This document shows, in pieces, positions 40,674-48,753 of a DNA stretch of 64,000 nt. Numbering within the stretch: the first letter of the stretch is position 1; each line of letters opens with the position of its first letter. The stretch comes from Natronococcus pandeyae (GTDB taxonomy: Archaea; Halobacteriota; Halobacteria; Halobacteriales; Natrialbaceae), in the NCBI RefSeq assembly GCF_008122205.1, contig NZ_PHNJ01000003.1, positions 124,001-188,000 on the forward strand. Direction: 5' to 3'. A program made the position numbers and the translations under genes. The notes beneath the pieces are model-generated. The model had not been told where the DNA came from and made no database searches. It saw nothing but the letters and a program-made list of their open reading frames with translations.

Positions 40674-41735
40674 ATGCGCGCTGCAGTACTCGAGGCCTAC
40701 GGCGAGGCGCTGTCGATCGAGTCGGTCGAACGACCGGATCCCGATCCCCACGGTATCGTCGTCGACGTCGAGGCCTGCGGGATCTGCCGGAGCGACTGGC
40801 ACGCCTGGCAGGGCCACGGCGAGTGGGCCGACGACCGGGTCCCGATCGGGCAGATCCTGGGCCACGAACCGGCGGGACGGGTCGCTCGAGTGGGGGACAG
40901 AGTGGAGCGACTCGAGGTCGGCGACCGGGTCGCGATCCCGTTCAACCTCGGCGAGGGGTCCTGTCCGCAGTGTCGAAACGGACACGGCAACGTGTGCGAG
41001 GACGGCTACGCGCTGGGGTTCGAAGAGACCGTTCCCGGCGCGTTTGCCGAGCAGGTCCGTGTTCCGTACGCCGATTTCAACGCCGTCTCGCTCCCCGATG
41101 GCGTTTCAGCGGTCGACGCGGCCGCGCTCGGCTGTCGCTACGTCACGGCGTTCCACGCACTCGCTCATCGGGCGGATCTCGCCGCCGGCGACTGGGTCGC
41201 GGTCCACGGCTGCGGCGGCCTCGGCCTCGCCGCCGTCCAGATCGCCGGCGCGCTCGGGGCGAACGTCGTGGCGGTCGACGTCCGGGACGGACCGCTCTCG
41301 ATGGCGACCGACCTGGGGGCCGACGCGGCGGTGAACGCGAGCGGGGAGGTCGACGTTCCGGCCGAAATCGAGGCCGTGACTGCCGGGGGTGCTCACGCCT
41401 CCGTCGACGCCCTCGGCCGCGCGGAGACCTGCCGGAACAGCCTCGACTGTCTCCGCATCCGCGGGACCCACGTCCAGATCGGGCTGACCACCGACGCCGA
41501 GCGCGGGGAGGTCTCGCTGCCGATCGACGAGATGACCCGCTGGGACGTCACATTCGTCGGCTCGCGGGGGATGCCACCCTCCCGGTACGACGAACTGCTC
41601 CGGATGATCCAGTCGGGCCGGCTCGAACCAGGGAACCTGGTCACGCGAGAAGTAGGACTCGAGGACGTCTCGGATCGACTCGCGGCGATGTCCGAGTACG
41701 ACACTCGGGGCGTCGAGGTCGTGACGGAGCTGTAG
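40674..41735 (+). CDS. Zinc-dependent alcohol dehydrogenase
   Basis: This 353-residue medium-chain dehydrogenase has catalytic zinc ligands Cys38 (GICRSD) and His64-Glu65 (GHEPAG). The structural-zinc loop is NLGEGSCPQCRNGHGNVC, with Cys97, Cys100 and Cys108 and a Glu (about 94) where the first Cys usually stands. The Rossmann motif is VHGCGGLGLAAVQIAG. It oxidises an alcohol with NAD(P); the substrate is unknown. The start at 40674 matches the family. It is divergent from the RNase Z-like gene. Confidence 0.93.
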   Translation: MRAAVLEAYGEALSIESVERPDPDPHGIVVDVEACGICRSDWHAWQGHGEWADDRVPIGQILGHEPAGRVARVGDRVERLEVGDRVAIPFNLGEGSCPQCRNGHGNVCEDGYALGFEETVPGAFAEQVRVPYADFNAVSLPDGVSAVDAAALGCRYVTAFHALAHRADLAAGDWVAVHGCGGLGLAAVQIAGALGANVVAVDVRDGPLSMATDLGADAAVNASGEVDVPAEIEAVTAGGAHASVDALGRAETCRNSLDCLRIRGTHVQIGLTTDAERGEVSLPIDEMTRWDVTFVGSRGMPPSRYDELLRMIQSGRLEPGNLVTREVGLEDVSDRLAAMSEYDTRGVEVVTEL

Positions 41736-41798
41736 CGCCGACTCGCGGACCGAAACTGTTCGGCTCGCTCGAGCGGGAGAGCCAATGCGAACGCGGCT

Positions 41799-42728
41799 CT
41801 ACCGGGCCCGGTCGGATCTGGCTCCAGCGCGGATCCGTCGATCCTGTGGATTGAACAGGAACCGGTCGTACTTTCCGTCGTACCACTCCAACAGCGGTTC
41901 GTCACTGGTCGTGTCGACCCCGATCATCGGTGGTTCGTCGGTCTCCGCGTACTCCTCGGCACCGTCGTTCGGATCGTAGACGGCGAACGTCACGCCACTA
42001 TCGGTCACGTCGTAGTCGTAGAGGAGCACGTAGTGGCCCCGGAGTACGTTTTCGCCGGTGATCGTCACGCCAGCCGAGCCGAACTCGTCGATCGTCGCAC
42101 GGAGCTTGCGCGCCTGCGACCGGTAATCGATCCACTCCGGTCGGAGGAGCGCCCACCGTTCCAGCCACGAGTCGACGTTGAGGAACTGGCTCCGGTGGAA
42201 CCGCTCGATATCGTTGCGCACGGGAGCCGACGACTGATCCTCGAGTGGATCGTTCACGTGCTCGATCTCGCTCGCCGAATCGCGGTCGACGGGGAGGGCG
42301 GCTGGCTCCTCGAAGTACCATTGCGCCGCCGCAGCCATGCCGTAACAGTACCCCTTCGTGCCGAACAGTCGGTTGGCGTTCGTGTAGAGACGTTCAGCTA
42401 TCGGTCCGATCTGGGACTCGAGCCCGCCGCCCAGCGCGATCGTCATCTGATTCTGAAATCGGTCGCTCCAGTAGGCCGTCAGGGCTTCTCTAACGTCGCT
42501 CTCGGAGACGAAATCGGTCGGTTCCGGGGGAACGGGAGGGGTCGAGTAGTTGTCGAACCCGAACCCGTTGACGGCCGGATCGAATCCGCCCTCGTCGGCG
42601 ATCGGAGTGAAGGCGGACTCTGAATCCGAGGCGAACAGCCGGCTCTCGCGCGCCGCGACGGACAGAACCCCCACTCCAGCCGAAAGCGAGAGCCCGCAGA
42701 GAAGCTTGCGACGAGTCAGTCCGGCCAT
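41799..42728 (-). CDS. Tat-exported protein, possible papain-like fold
   Basis: This 309-residue protein has the twin-arginine signal MAGLTRRKLLCGLSLSAGVG without a clear lipobox. The mature domain shows GYCYGMAAAAQWYFEE and, about 120 residues on, GHYVLLYDYDVTDSGVTFAV followed by YDPNDG. A Cys at a helix start, a His in a strand and a following Asp/Asn are the spacing of C39/transglutaminase-like cysteine peptidases. Catalysis is inference and no family name is known to me. The start at 42728 begins the Tat signal. Divergent from the Lhr helicase gene. Confidence 0.7.
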   Translation of the reverse strand: MAGLTRRKLLCGLSLSAGVGVLSVAARESRLFASDSESAFTPIADEGGFDPAVNGFGFDNYSTPPVPPEPTDFVSESDVREALTAYWSDRFQNQMTIALGGGLESQIGPIAERLYTNANRLFGTKGYCYGMAAAAQWYFEEPAALPVDRDSASEIEHVNDPLEDQSSAPVRNDIERFHRSQFLNVDSWLERWALLRPEWIDYRSQARKLRATIDEFGSAGVTITGENVLRGHYVLLYDYDVTDSGVTFAVYDPNDGAEEYAETDEPPMIGVDTTSDEPLLEWYDGKYDRFLFNPQDRRIRAGARSDRAR

Positions 42729-43067
42729 GAGCTGTTCAGGGACGCGGTTACGCGAGTCGACCAGTCGGTCGCTCGAGTGCGGTCGAGCCGTGAACCGTTC
42801 GACGTCCGTTCCCCGGTCGCGGCAGTCGAGCGTACGACGTGCCACGAGTCCGGTCTCGATCGGACGAGCCGTTACGAGGGAGGTGTCCGGCAGCGACTCG
42901 TTCCAGGCCGCGATCCGTAACACTCTCCCGCCGATCAGCAGTATATAGTCCGGCCCTGCAGATGCCGGCATCGCCAGGCCAGTACTCGAGCGTCCCGTTC
43001 GGACGTACCGTCCACTTTCACTCCGCTGACCAAACCCTCTTACATAGTCATCCCGCAGACCAGAGTG
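42729..43067. other. Divergent promoter region
   Basis: This 339-bp gap lies between the Tat-exported protein and the helicase. TATATAGTCC (42941-42950) is a possible TATA box but sits over 120 bp from either start. CTCTTACATAG (about 43037-43047) is 21-31 bp before the helicase ATG and a better promoter candidate for it. No ORF or repeat stands out. Confidence 0.5.
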
Positions 43068-45833
43068 ATGGACGGGAACGACGGCCTCGAGTTGCCGGTC
43101 GCCGACGAGGACCTCTCCTTCGATCCGGACGCCGCCACCATCGAGGACCGCGACGTCTTCGACCTGCTCGAGCCTGCGGTCCAGGAGTGGTGGCTCGAGG
43201 AGTTCGGCGAGTTCGTTCCCGAGAACGACGGCTTCTTTACGCCGCCCCAGGAGGGGGCGATCCCGAAGATCCACGACGGGACGAACACACTGATCTGTGC
43301 GCCGACCGGCTCCGGAAAGACGCTCGCGTCGTTCTCAGCGATCATCAATGAACTGTACAGGATTGATCGCGACCTCGAGGAGGGTCTCGAGAACTCCGTC
43401 TACTGCCTCTACGTCTCGCCGCTGAAGTCCCTCGCGAACGACATCCATCGCAACCTCGAGGTGCCCCTCGAGGGGATCGAGTCGATAGCAGGGCAGCGGG
43501 GCGAGGAAATGGGCGAAATCCGCCACGCCATCCGCCACGGCGACACGGACTCCTACGAGCGCCAGCAGATGCTCGAGGAGACGCCCCACATCCTGAACAC
43601 GACGCCCGAAACGCTGGCGATCCTGCTGAACTCGCCCAAATTCCGCGAGAAGCTTCGAACGGTCGAGTACGTCATCGTCGACGAGATCCACTCGCTGGCG
43701 GGCGGGAAACGGGGGACGCACCTCTCGGTGAGTCTCGAGCGACTCGAGGCGATGGTCGACCACGAGATCACGCGGATCGGCTGTTCGGCGACGATCGAAC
43801 CGCTCTCGCAGGTGGCAGAATTTCTGGTTGGACAGCAAGATCCGGGTGGTGATCCCCGGCCCTACGACATCGTCGACGCCCGCTTCGCCCGCGAGTTCGA
43901 CATCGAACTCGAGTGTCCGACAGACGACCTCATCAACACCTCCCGGGAGGTCGTCCAGGACCGGTTCTACGACATGCTCCACGAGCACGTCAAAGAGCAC
44001 ACGAACACGCTCGTCTTCACCAACACCCGGTCGGGCGCCGAGCGCGTTCTGCACAACCTCCGCGAGCGCTTCGACGCCTACGACGAGGAGAACTCGGGGT
44101 GTCACCACGGCAGCCTCTCGAAGGAGGTCCGACAGGACGTCGAGGGACGGCTGAAGGACGGCGATCTCGAGGTGGTCACGAGTTCGACCTCGCTCGAACT
44201 GGGGATCGACATGCCCCACGTCGACCTCGTGGTACAGGTCGGCTCACCCAAGTCCGTCGCCGCGTTGCTCCAGCGCATCGGCCGTGCGGGCCACCGGGTC
44301 GGCCAGACCGTGACTGGACGGGTGATCGCCCTGGATCGGGACGAACTGCTCGAGTGTGCGGTGATGCTGAAGAAGGCCGCGGACGGCTTCGTCGACTCGG
44401 TGTCGATCCCCGAGAACGCCCAGGACGTCGCCGCCCAGCAGGTTTACGGGATGGCGATCGCCGAAATTCGTCCCGAATCCGAGGTGAAGGCGATCCTCCG
44501 GCGGGCGTACCCCTACCGGAACTACACCGAAGCGGAGTACGAGTCGCTCGTGCGCTACCTCACGGCCGAGTACGCCGGGCTCGAGGACAGGAACGTCTAC
44601 GCGAAGATCTGGCGCGACGAGAACGACCCGCCCGACGGCGAACACCACCACGAGGCGTTCCCGGTCGGCGAACCGCTGGTCGGCAAGCGCGGCCGACTCG
44701 CGCGGGTGATCTACATGACCAACATCGGGACGATCCCGGACTCGTTTACCTGTGACGTCCACACCCGTGCGAGCGACGAGTGGGTCGGCCAACTCGACGA
44801 GAACTACCTCGATACCCTGGAGAAGGGCGACGTCTTCGTCCTCGGCGGCAACCACTTCGAGTACCGCTACCGGCGGGGTTCGAAGGTCTACGTCGATCAC
44901 ACGAGTGCGCGGCCGACCGTTCCCTCGTGGTACTCCGAACGGCTGCCCCTCTCCTATGACCTCGGCTGTGAGATCCTCGCCTTCCAGCGGGACCTGCTCG
45001 AGCACTACGAGGCCGGCGGCTCGTCCCGCGTTAGAGGCTGGCTGCGAGGGTTCCCGCTCGACGACGACAGCGTCCGGGCGATCGCGCGGCTGTTCGAGCA
45101 CCAGATCCGGTACGCGGGCGAGGAGAGCGTGAGTACCGACGCCCGCCTCGCGGTCGAGATCGAACGCAACCGCGAGGAGTACGAGCGCCACTACTACGTC
45201 CACTCGAACTACGGCCGGCGGGTCAACGACGGCTTCTCCCGCCTGCTGGCCTACCGCTGCGCCCAGGAGGCGACGGCCAACGTCCGGGTCGCCGTCGCGG
45301 ACAACGGCTTCGTGCTCTCGATGCCGTTGAACCGGAAGGTCGACCTCGAAGGGGTCTTCGACGACCTCGAGGCCGACCAGGTGTGCGCGGACCTCCGGGC
45401 GGCCCTCTCGGGAACCGACCTCTTACAGCGGTACTTCCGGATCAACGCGACCCGGTCGCTGATGATCTTGAAGCGCTACAAGGGCTACGAGAAGTCCGCG
45501 AGCGAACAACAGGTCTCGAGCGAGATGCTGCTGGGCTTCGCGGAGGACCTCGAAAACTTCGCGGTGATCGAGGAGACCTACCGCGAGATCCTCGAGGACA
45601 AACTCAACGTCGACGAGATCGAGGACATCGTCGCGGCGATCGATTCGGGCGAGCTAGCGGTCGAGCGCCAACTGCTCGACTCGCCGACGCCGCGGGCGTT
45701 CGGGCTGGCGACTCTCTCCGCGAGCGACGTCGTCCTCGCGGAGGACGAAAGCGCCGCGTTGCAGGCGTTCCACGAGCACGTCCTCGAGGAGATCGGCGAG
45801 GGTTCGTTGCGGGGACTCGCCAGCGAGGAGTAG
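43068..45833 (+). CDS. Lhr-type superfamily 2 helicase
   Basis: This 921-residue protein has Walker A APTGSGKT (78-85), motif Ia SPLKSLAND, motif II DEIH, motif III SAT, motif V TSSLELGID and motif VI QRIGRAGHR. The helicase core fills the first half. The C-terminal half is the Lhr-core winged-helix/WYL-like region (YCRRGSKVYVDHTSARPTVP-type segments). At about 920 residues it is an Lhr-core enzyme, not the extended bacterial form. It unwinds DNA or RNA:DNA in repair. ATG at 43068 is favoured over an adjacent GTG. Confidence 0.93.
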   Translation: MDGNDGLELPVADEDLSFDPDAATIEDRDVFDLLEPAVQEWWLEEFGEFVPENDGFFTPPQEGAIPKIHDGTNTLICAPTGSGKTLASFSAIINELYRIDRDLEEGLENSVYCLYVSPLKSLANDIHRNLEVPLEGIESIAGQRGEEMGEIRHAIRHGDTDSYERQQMLEETPHILNTTPETLAILLNSPKFREKLRTVEYVIVDEIHSLAGGKRGTHLSVSLERLEAMVDHEITRIGCSATIEPLSQVAEFLVGQQDPGGDPRPYDIVDARFAREFDIELECPTDDLINTSREVVQDRFYDMLHEHVKEHTNTLVFTNTRSGAERVLHNLRERFDAYDEENSGCHHGSLSKEVRQDVEGRLKDGDLEVVTSSTSLELGIDMPHVDLVVQVGSPKSVAALLQRIGRAGHRVGQTVTGRVIALDRDELLECAVMLKKAADGFVDSVSIPENAQDVAAQQVYGMAIAEIRPESEVKAILRRAYPYRNYTEAEYESLVRYLTAEYAGLEDRNVYAKIWRDENDPPDGEHHHEAFPVGEPLVGKRGRLARVIYMTNIGTIPDSFTCDVHTRASDEWVGQLDENYLDTLEKGDVFVLGGNHFEYRYRRGSKVYVDHTSARPTVPSWYSERLPLSYDLGCEILAFQRDLLEHYEAGGSSRVRGWLRGFPLDDDSVRAIARLFEHQIRYAGEESVSTDARLAVEIERNREEYERHYYVHSNYGRRVNDGFSRLLAYRCAQEATANVRVAVADNGFVLSMPLNRKVDLEGVFDDLEADQVCADLRAALSGTDLLQRYFRINATRSLMILKRYKGYEKSASEQQVSSEMLLGFAEDLENFAVIEETYREILEDKLNVDEIEDIVAAIDSGELAVERQLLDSPTPRAFGLATLSASDVVLAEDESAALQAFHEHVLEEIGEGSLRGLASEE

Positions 45834-46041
45834 TCGGACCGAGCGGCGGAATCGTATCCGGGCCCGCCGCCCGGTTAACAACGGTTCGATTTCTACCAAA
45901 CGAACTTTACCTTGGAAAGTGATGTGAGGGTATGACGCTGCAAAAGCGCACGCGCGAGCGAACCGTCGGCGGATCGGACCGACGTTCGTCCAGGAACCGA
46001 CTCTGCCAGTCTCTCACAAAACGGAATACGTAACGTTTGCA

Positions 46042-46593
46042 ATGAACGACAACTTCCACAGCAGTATGACCGACACCGATCCGCCGAACTGGGACTTCAA
46101 AGACCGCGATATCGCGATCCTCTGTGAGCTCTCGAACGATCCACAGCTCTCCTCTCGAGAGTTGACGGACGTGCTCGAGTCGGAGTACGAGATCGACGTC
46201 TCCCACGTCACTGTCAGCGAGTCGATCCGACGGATGCGCAACGAGGGTGTCTTCCGCGAGGCGATCATCCCGAACGAGGAGTACTACATTTTTGCACTGT
46301 TCGAGTTCAAATTCAACACCGAGAACTTCGCCGACGGCTGGCGAGCGGCGATGGAGCACATCCGCGAGGACAAGCACACGCTCTTTTTCTTCCTCTCGGA
46401 CGGAGAGTACCAGTGGAAGACGGTGATGATGTTCCGGGGCCGCGAGCAGGTCTCTCGGTGGATCCACGACTGTTATACTGAGCACGGCGACGTCATCGCC
46501 AACATCCGCAACTCGGCGGTCCACAACGTCCTCAAGTTCCGGACCGATCCGGAGATCTACGAGGATCTGCGCGAGGAGAGCGACGAGGCGTAG
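46042..46593 (+). CDS. Winged-helix regulator, Lrp-like HTH
   Basis: This 183-residue protein (MNDNFHSSMTDTDPPNWDFKDRDIAIL) has an AsnC-type HTH at residues 18-75 (LSSRELTDVLESEYEIDVSHVTVSESIRRM). A distinct C-terminal alpha/beta domain (YIFALFEFKFNTENFADGW, TLFFFLSDGEYQWKTVMMF) follows. An upstream 33-codon frame at 45932-46033 might be a leader peptide, but evidence is slim. No target is obvious. Confidence 0.85.
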   Translation: MNDNFHSSMTDTDPPNWDFKDRDIAILCELSNDPQLSSRELTDVLESEYEIDVSHVTVSESIRRMRNEGVFREAIIPNEEYYIFALFEFKFNTENFADGWRAAMEHIREDKHTLFFFLSDGEYQWKTVMMFRGREQVSRWIHDCYTEHGDVIANIRNSAVHNVLKFRTDPEIYEDLREESDEA

Positions 46594-46688
46594 CCGTCGG
46601 GTTCCGGCTCCCGTAGCTGCGTTCCAGTGGAGGAAAGTGTGTGCGGCAACGTTATATCATTGGAAGAGGGTTATCTCGACTCCTCGAT

Positions 46689-47519
46689 TCAGGCGTCGCG
46701 ATCGCTGCTCTGCTCGACGAACGAACTGACCGCTTCGTTGAACGCGTCGGGTTCTTCCCAGAAGGGTACGTGGCCACTTTCCGAGAACATCACGAGTTCC
46801 GAGTCGGAGATTCGATCGTGCATCCACGCACCCACGTCACTGGGATAGATCTCGCTCTGTTCGCCGTAGAGGAGGAGCGTCGGGACGTCGATCTCGGGGA
46901 CCACGTCCCGCCGATCGCTGTTGACCAGATCGCGAAGCACCGCCGTTGCTACCGACGTCGGCGTCTTCATGGTTTCTGCGTACATTTCATCGACCGTCTC
47001 CGCCGACGGCGGGTCGGCAAACATGTCGCTGATAAATTGTTTGGCGAAGTCGGGCCGGGCGGATTGGATGGTCTCTACGACCTCTTCCAGTGCTTCAGGG
47101 GTGAATCCCCCGAACACCGGGTGTTCCCAGTTTTCTTCCGAGAGAAGACGGGGACTTTGATCGACGAATCCAACGGCGCGGAGCCGATCGCTGCCGAACT
47201 GGTCGAGATACGTCAGCAACACGGCAGCCCCCATCGACCAGCCAACCGCCGTAACGTCGTCGAACTCCAGTGATTGCACGAAGTGGCGGATGTCGCGGGC
47301 GTACTCCTCCAGCGTGTGGTTCTCGTCGGTTTTTCCGGAGAGCCCGTGACCACGGAGATCGACAGTGACGACGTAGTGGTCGTCTGCGAGCGTCTCTACG
47401 TTCTTCTGCCACCAGTATTCCGCGTTCATCGTCCAGCCGTGAACGAGAAGAAGCGTCTCACCCTCTCCGCGTTCTTCGTAGTACAGCGGTACCCCGTCTG
47501 GCGTTTCTATGTATGCCAT
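46689..47519 (-). CDS. Alpha/beta hydrolase
   Basis: This 276-residue protein has the oxyanion segment LLLVHGWTMN, nucleophile elbow GWSMGA (Ser in the GxSxG motif), a likely acid in LLLYGEQSEIYP and the catalytic His in SGHVPFWEEP. The cap domain is small. It resembles haloperoxidase/esterase-type hydrolases; the substrate is unknown. Codon use is slightly AT-richer than nearby genes. Monocistronic. Confidence 0.9.
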   Translation of the reverse strand: MAYIETPDGVPLYYEERGEGETLLLVHGWTMNAEYWWQKNVETLADDHYVVTVDLRGHGLSGKTDENHTLEEYARDIRHFVQSLEFDDVTAVGWSMGAAVLLTYLDQFGSDRLRAVGFVDQSPRLLSEENWEHPVFGGFTPEALEEVVETIQSARPDFAKQFISDMFADPPSAETVDEMYAETMKTPTSVATAVLRDLVNSDRRDVVPEIDVPTLLLYGEQSEIYPSDVGAWMHDRISDSELVMFSESGHVPFWEEPDAFNEAVSSFVEQSSDRDA

Positions 47520-47752
47520 ATGCTAGAACACATCGTGTTACTACATAGACACCTTCTCTGCGTGGTAGACATGTCGGGACAGCGTCGTCACTTTCGGCCG
47601 CTGATTCGACTGTGATCTCTCCTCTACCTGTATCTGACGGCGGTTTCATCGTCAACTCGGGATACCGAAACCCCACTTCGATTACCGGTGAGGGTTCCGA
47701 TCGATGGCACGCCTCCACACGAAAGCCTCGGCCTCTTCCCGCCGTCGACGCT

Positions 47753-48154
47753 ATGACAAGCGCTATGATCGGCGCATTCACCGTCGGGAAGAAGGCTGTT
47801 ACGTTCGGCTACAAACGCTTCGGAATCCCGGGAGCCGTCGCTTCCGGCGGGGTCGCACTGGCCGGGTACGTCGCCGTCCGCCGTGCCCTGCAGTCGGCCA
47901 CGGAATCGGACGACGTCGATTCGGCCATCGACGCGACGACGATCGAATCCGCGGTCGAGGACAAAGGGATGGACGCGGTCGCTAGCTCGGACGTCCTCGA
48001 CGAGGCGATCGATCGGGACGAACTGGATTCGGGCGTCGAGATGGACGACGTCCAGTCGTCGGTCGAGGACGAGACCGACGCGTCCGACGAGATGGACGAC
48101 GTGGGCGAGGAAGACGACAGAGACATCGGAGACGACGGAGACGTCGACGGTTGA
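47753..48154 (+). CDS. Membrane-anchored protein with acidic tail
   Basis: This 133-residue protein (MTSAMIGAFTVGKKAVTFGYKRF) has one hydrophobic, Gly-rich segment (residues 20-42), then an extremely acidic tail rich in Asp, Glu, Ser and Val. The tail has repeated SAID/DSAV-like pairs that look like tandem degenerate units. The start at 47753 is chosen over a longer frame from 47612 that adds basic, low-complexity residues. Unknown function. Confidence 0.65.
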   Translation: MTSAMIGAFTVGKKAVTFGYKRFGIPGAVASGGVALAGYVAVRRALQSATESDDVDSAIDATTIESAVEDKGMDAVASSDVLDEAIDRDELDSGVEMDDVQSSVEDETDASDEMDDVGEEDDRDIGDDGDVDG

Positions 48155-48305
48155 TCGACGGCATTCGAGTGACTGCCGATTTTTGTGCGGCGAGGTATAC
48201 TATTCGATAGAACTATTCGAAGATGGGGCGCTCTAACTTGGCCGTCACCGCTGGTGACGGCCGGAGTTTCGCGACCGACTTCTCACCGACTCCTGTCCGA
48301 CAGTA

Positions 48306-48752
48306 TTACCGTACGAGCGTGAGCATCTCACAGGAGAGCGCGACCTCGTCCTCCTCGGTGACGAGTCGCGTCTCGTAGCGAACGACGCCGTTCGCGACCG
48401 GATGGTCCCTGGGCTCTTTTTCCACCAGTTCCGACTCAGCGCGGACCGTCGTCCCCATCGTGACGGGTTCGGTGAATCGGAGCTTGTCGACCCCGTAGAA
48501 GGCGATCGTCTCGGGGCGCTCGTGGCGGTACTGCCAGAGCAGTCCCGACGCGACAGCAAAGAGGAGCGCACCGTGGGCGATCGGCTCGCCAAACGGCGTG
48601 TCCGCGGTGTAGGACTCGCTCAGGTGCAGCGGGTTGAAATCGCCGCTGACACCCGCGTAATTGCGGACGTCCGCCTCGGTGATCGTTCGCGAGTGGGTGA
48701 CGACCTCGTGGCCGACCTCGAGATCCTCGAACGAGATCGCGTCGTCGGCCAT
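48306..48752 (-). CDS. MaoC-like (R)-specific enoyl-CoA hydratase
   Basis: This 148-residue hotdog-fold protein has FEDLEVGHEVVTHSRTITEADV at the start and the active-site region GDFNPLHLSESYTADTPFG (Asp and His of the hydratase pair). It hydrates trans-2-enoyl-CoA to (R)-3-hydroxyacyl-CoA. Its ATG lies 1 bp after the stop of the dehydrogenase/hydratase fusion, indicating one operon for acyl-CoA metabolism. Confidence 0.9.
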   Translation of the reverse strand: MADDAISFEDLEVGHEVVTHSRTITEADVRNYAGVSGDFNPLHLSESYTADTPFGEPIAHGALLFAVASGLLWQYRHERPETIAFYGVDKLRFTEPVTMGTTVRAESELVEKEPRDHPVANGVVRYETRLVTEEDEVALSCEMLTLVR

Positions 48753-48753
48753 C

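Noticed and set aside
45932-46033. 33-codon leader ORF before the HTH gene
   Set aside because: It has an ATG and stop but no conservation or attenuator structure can be seen; kept only as a remark.
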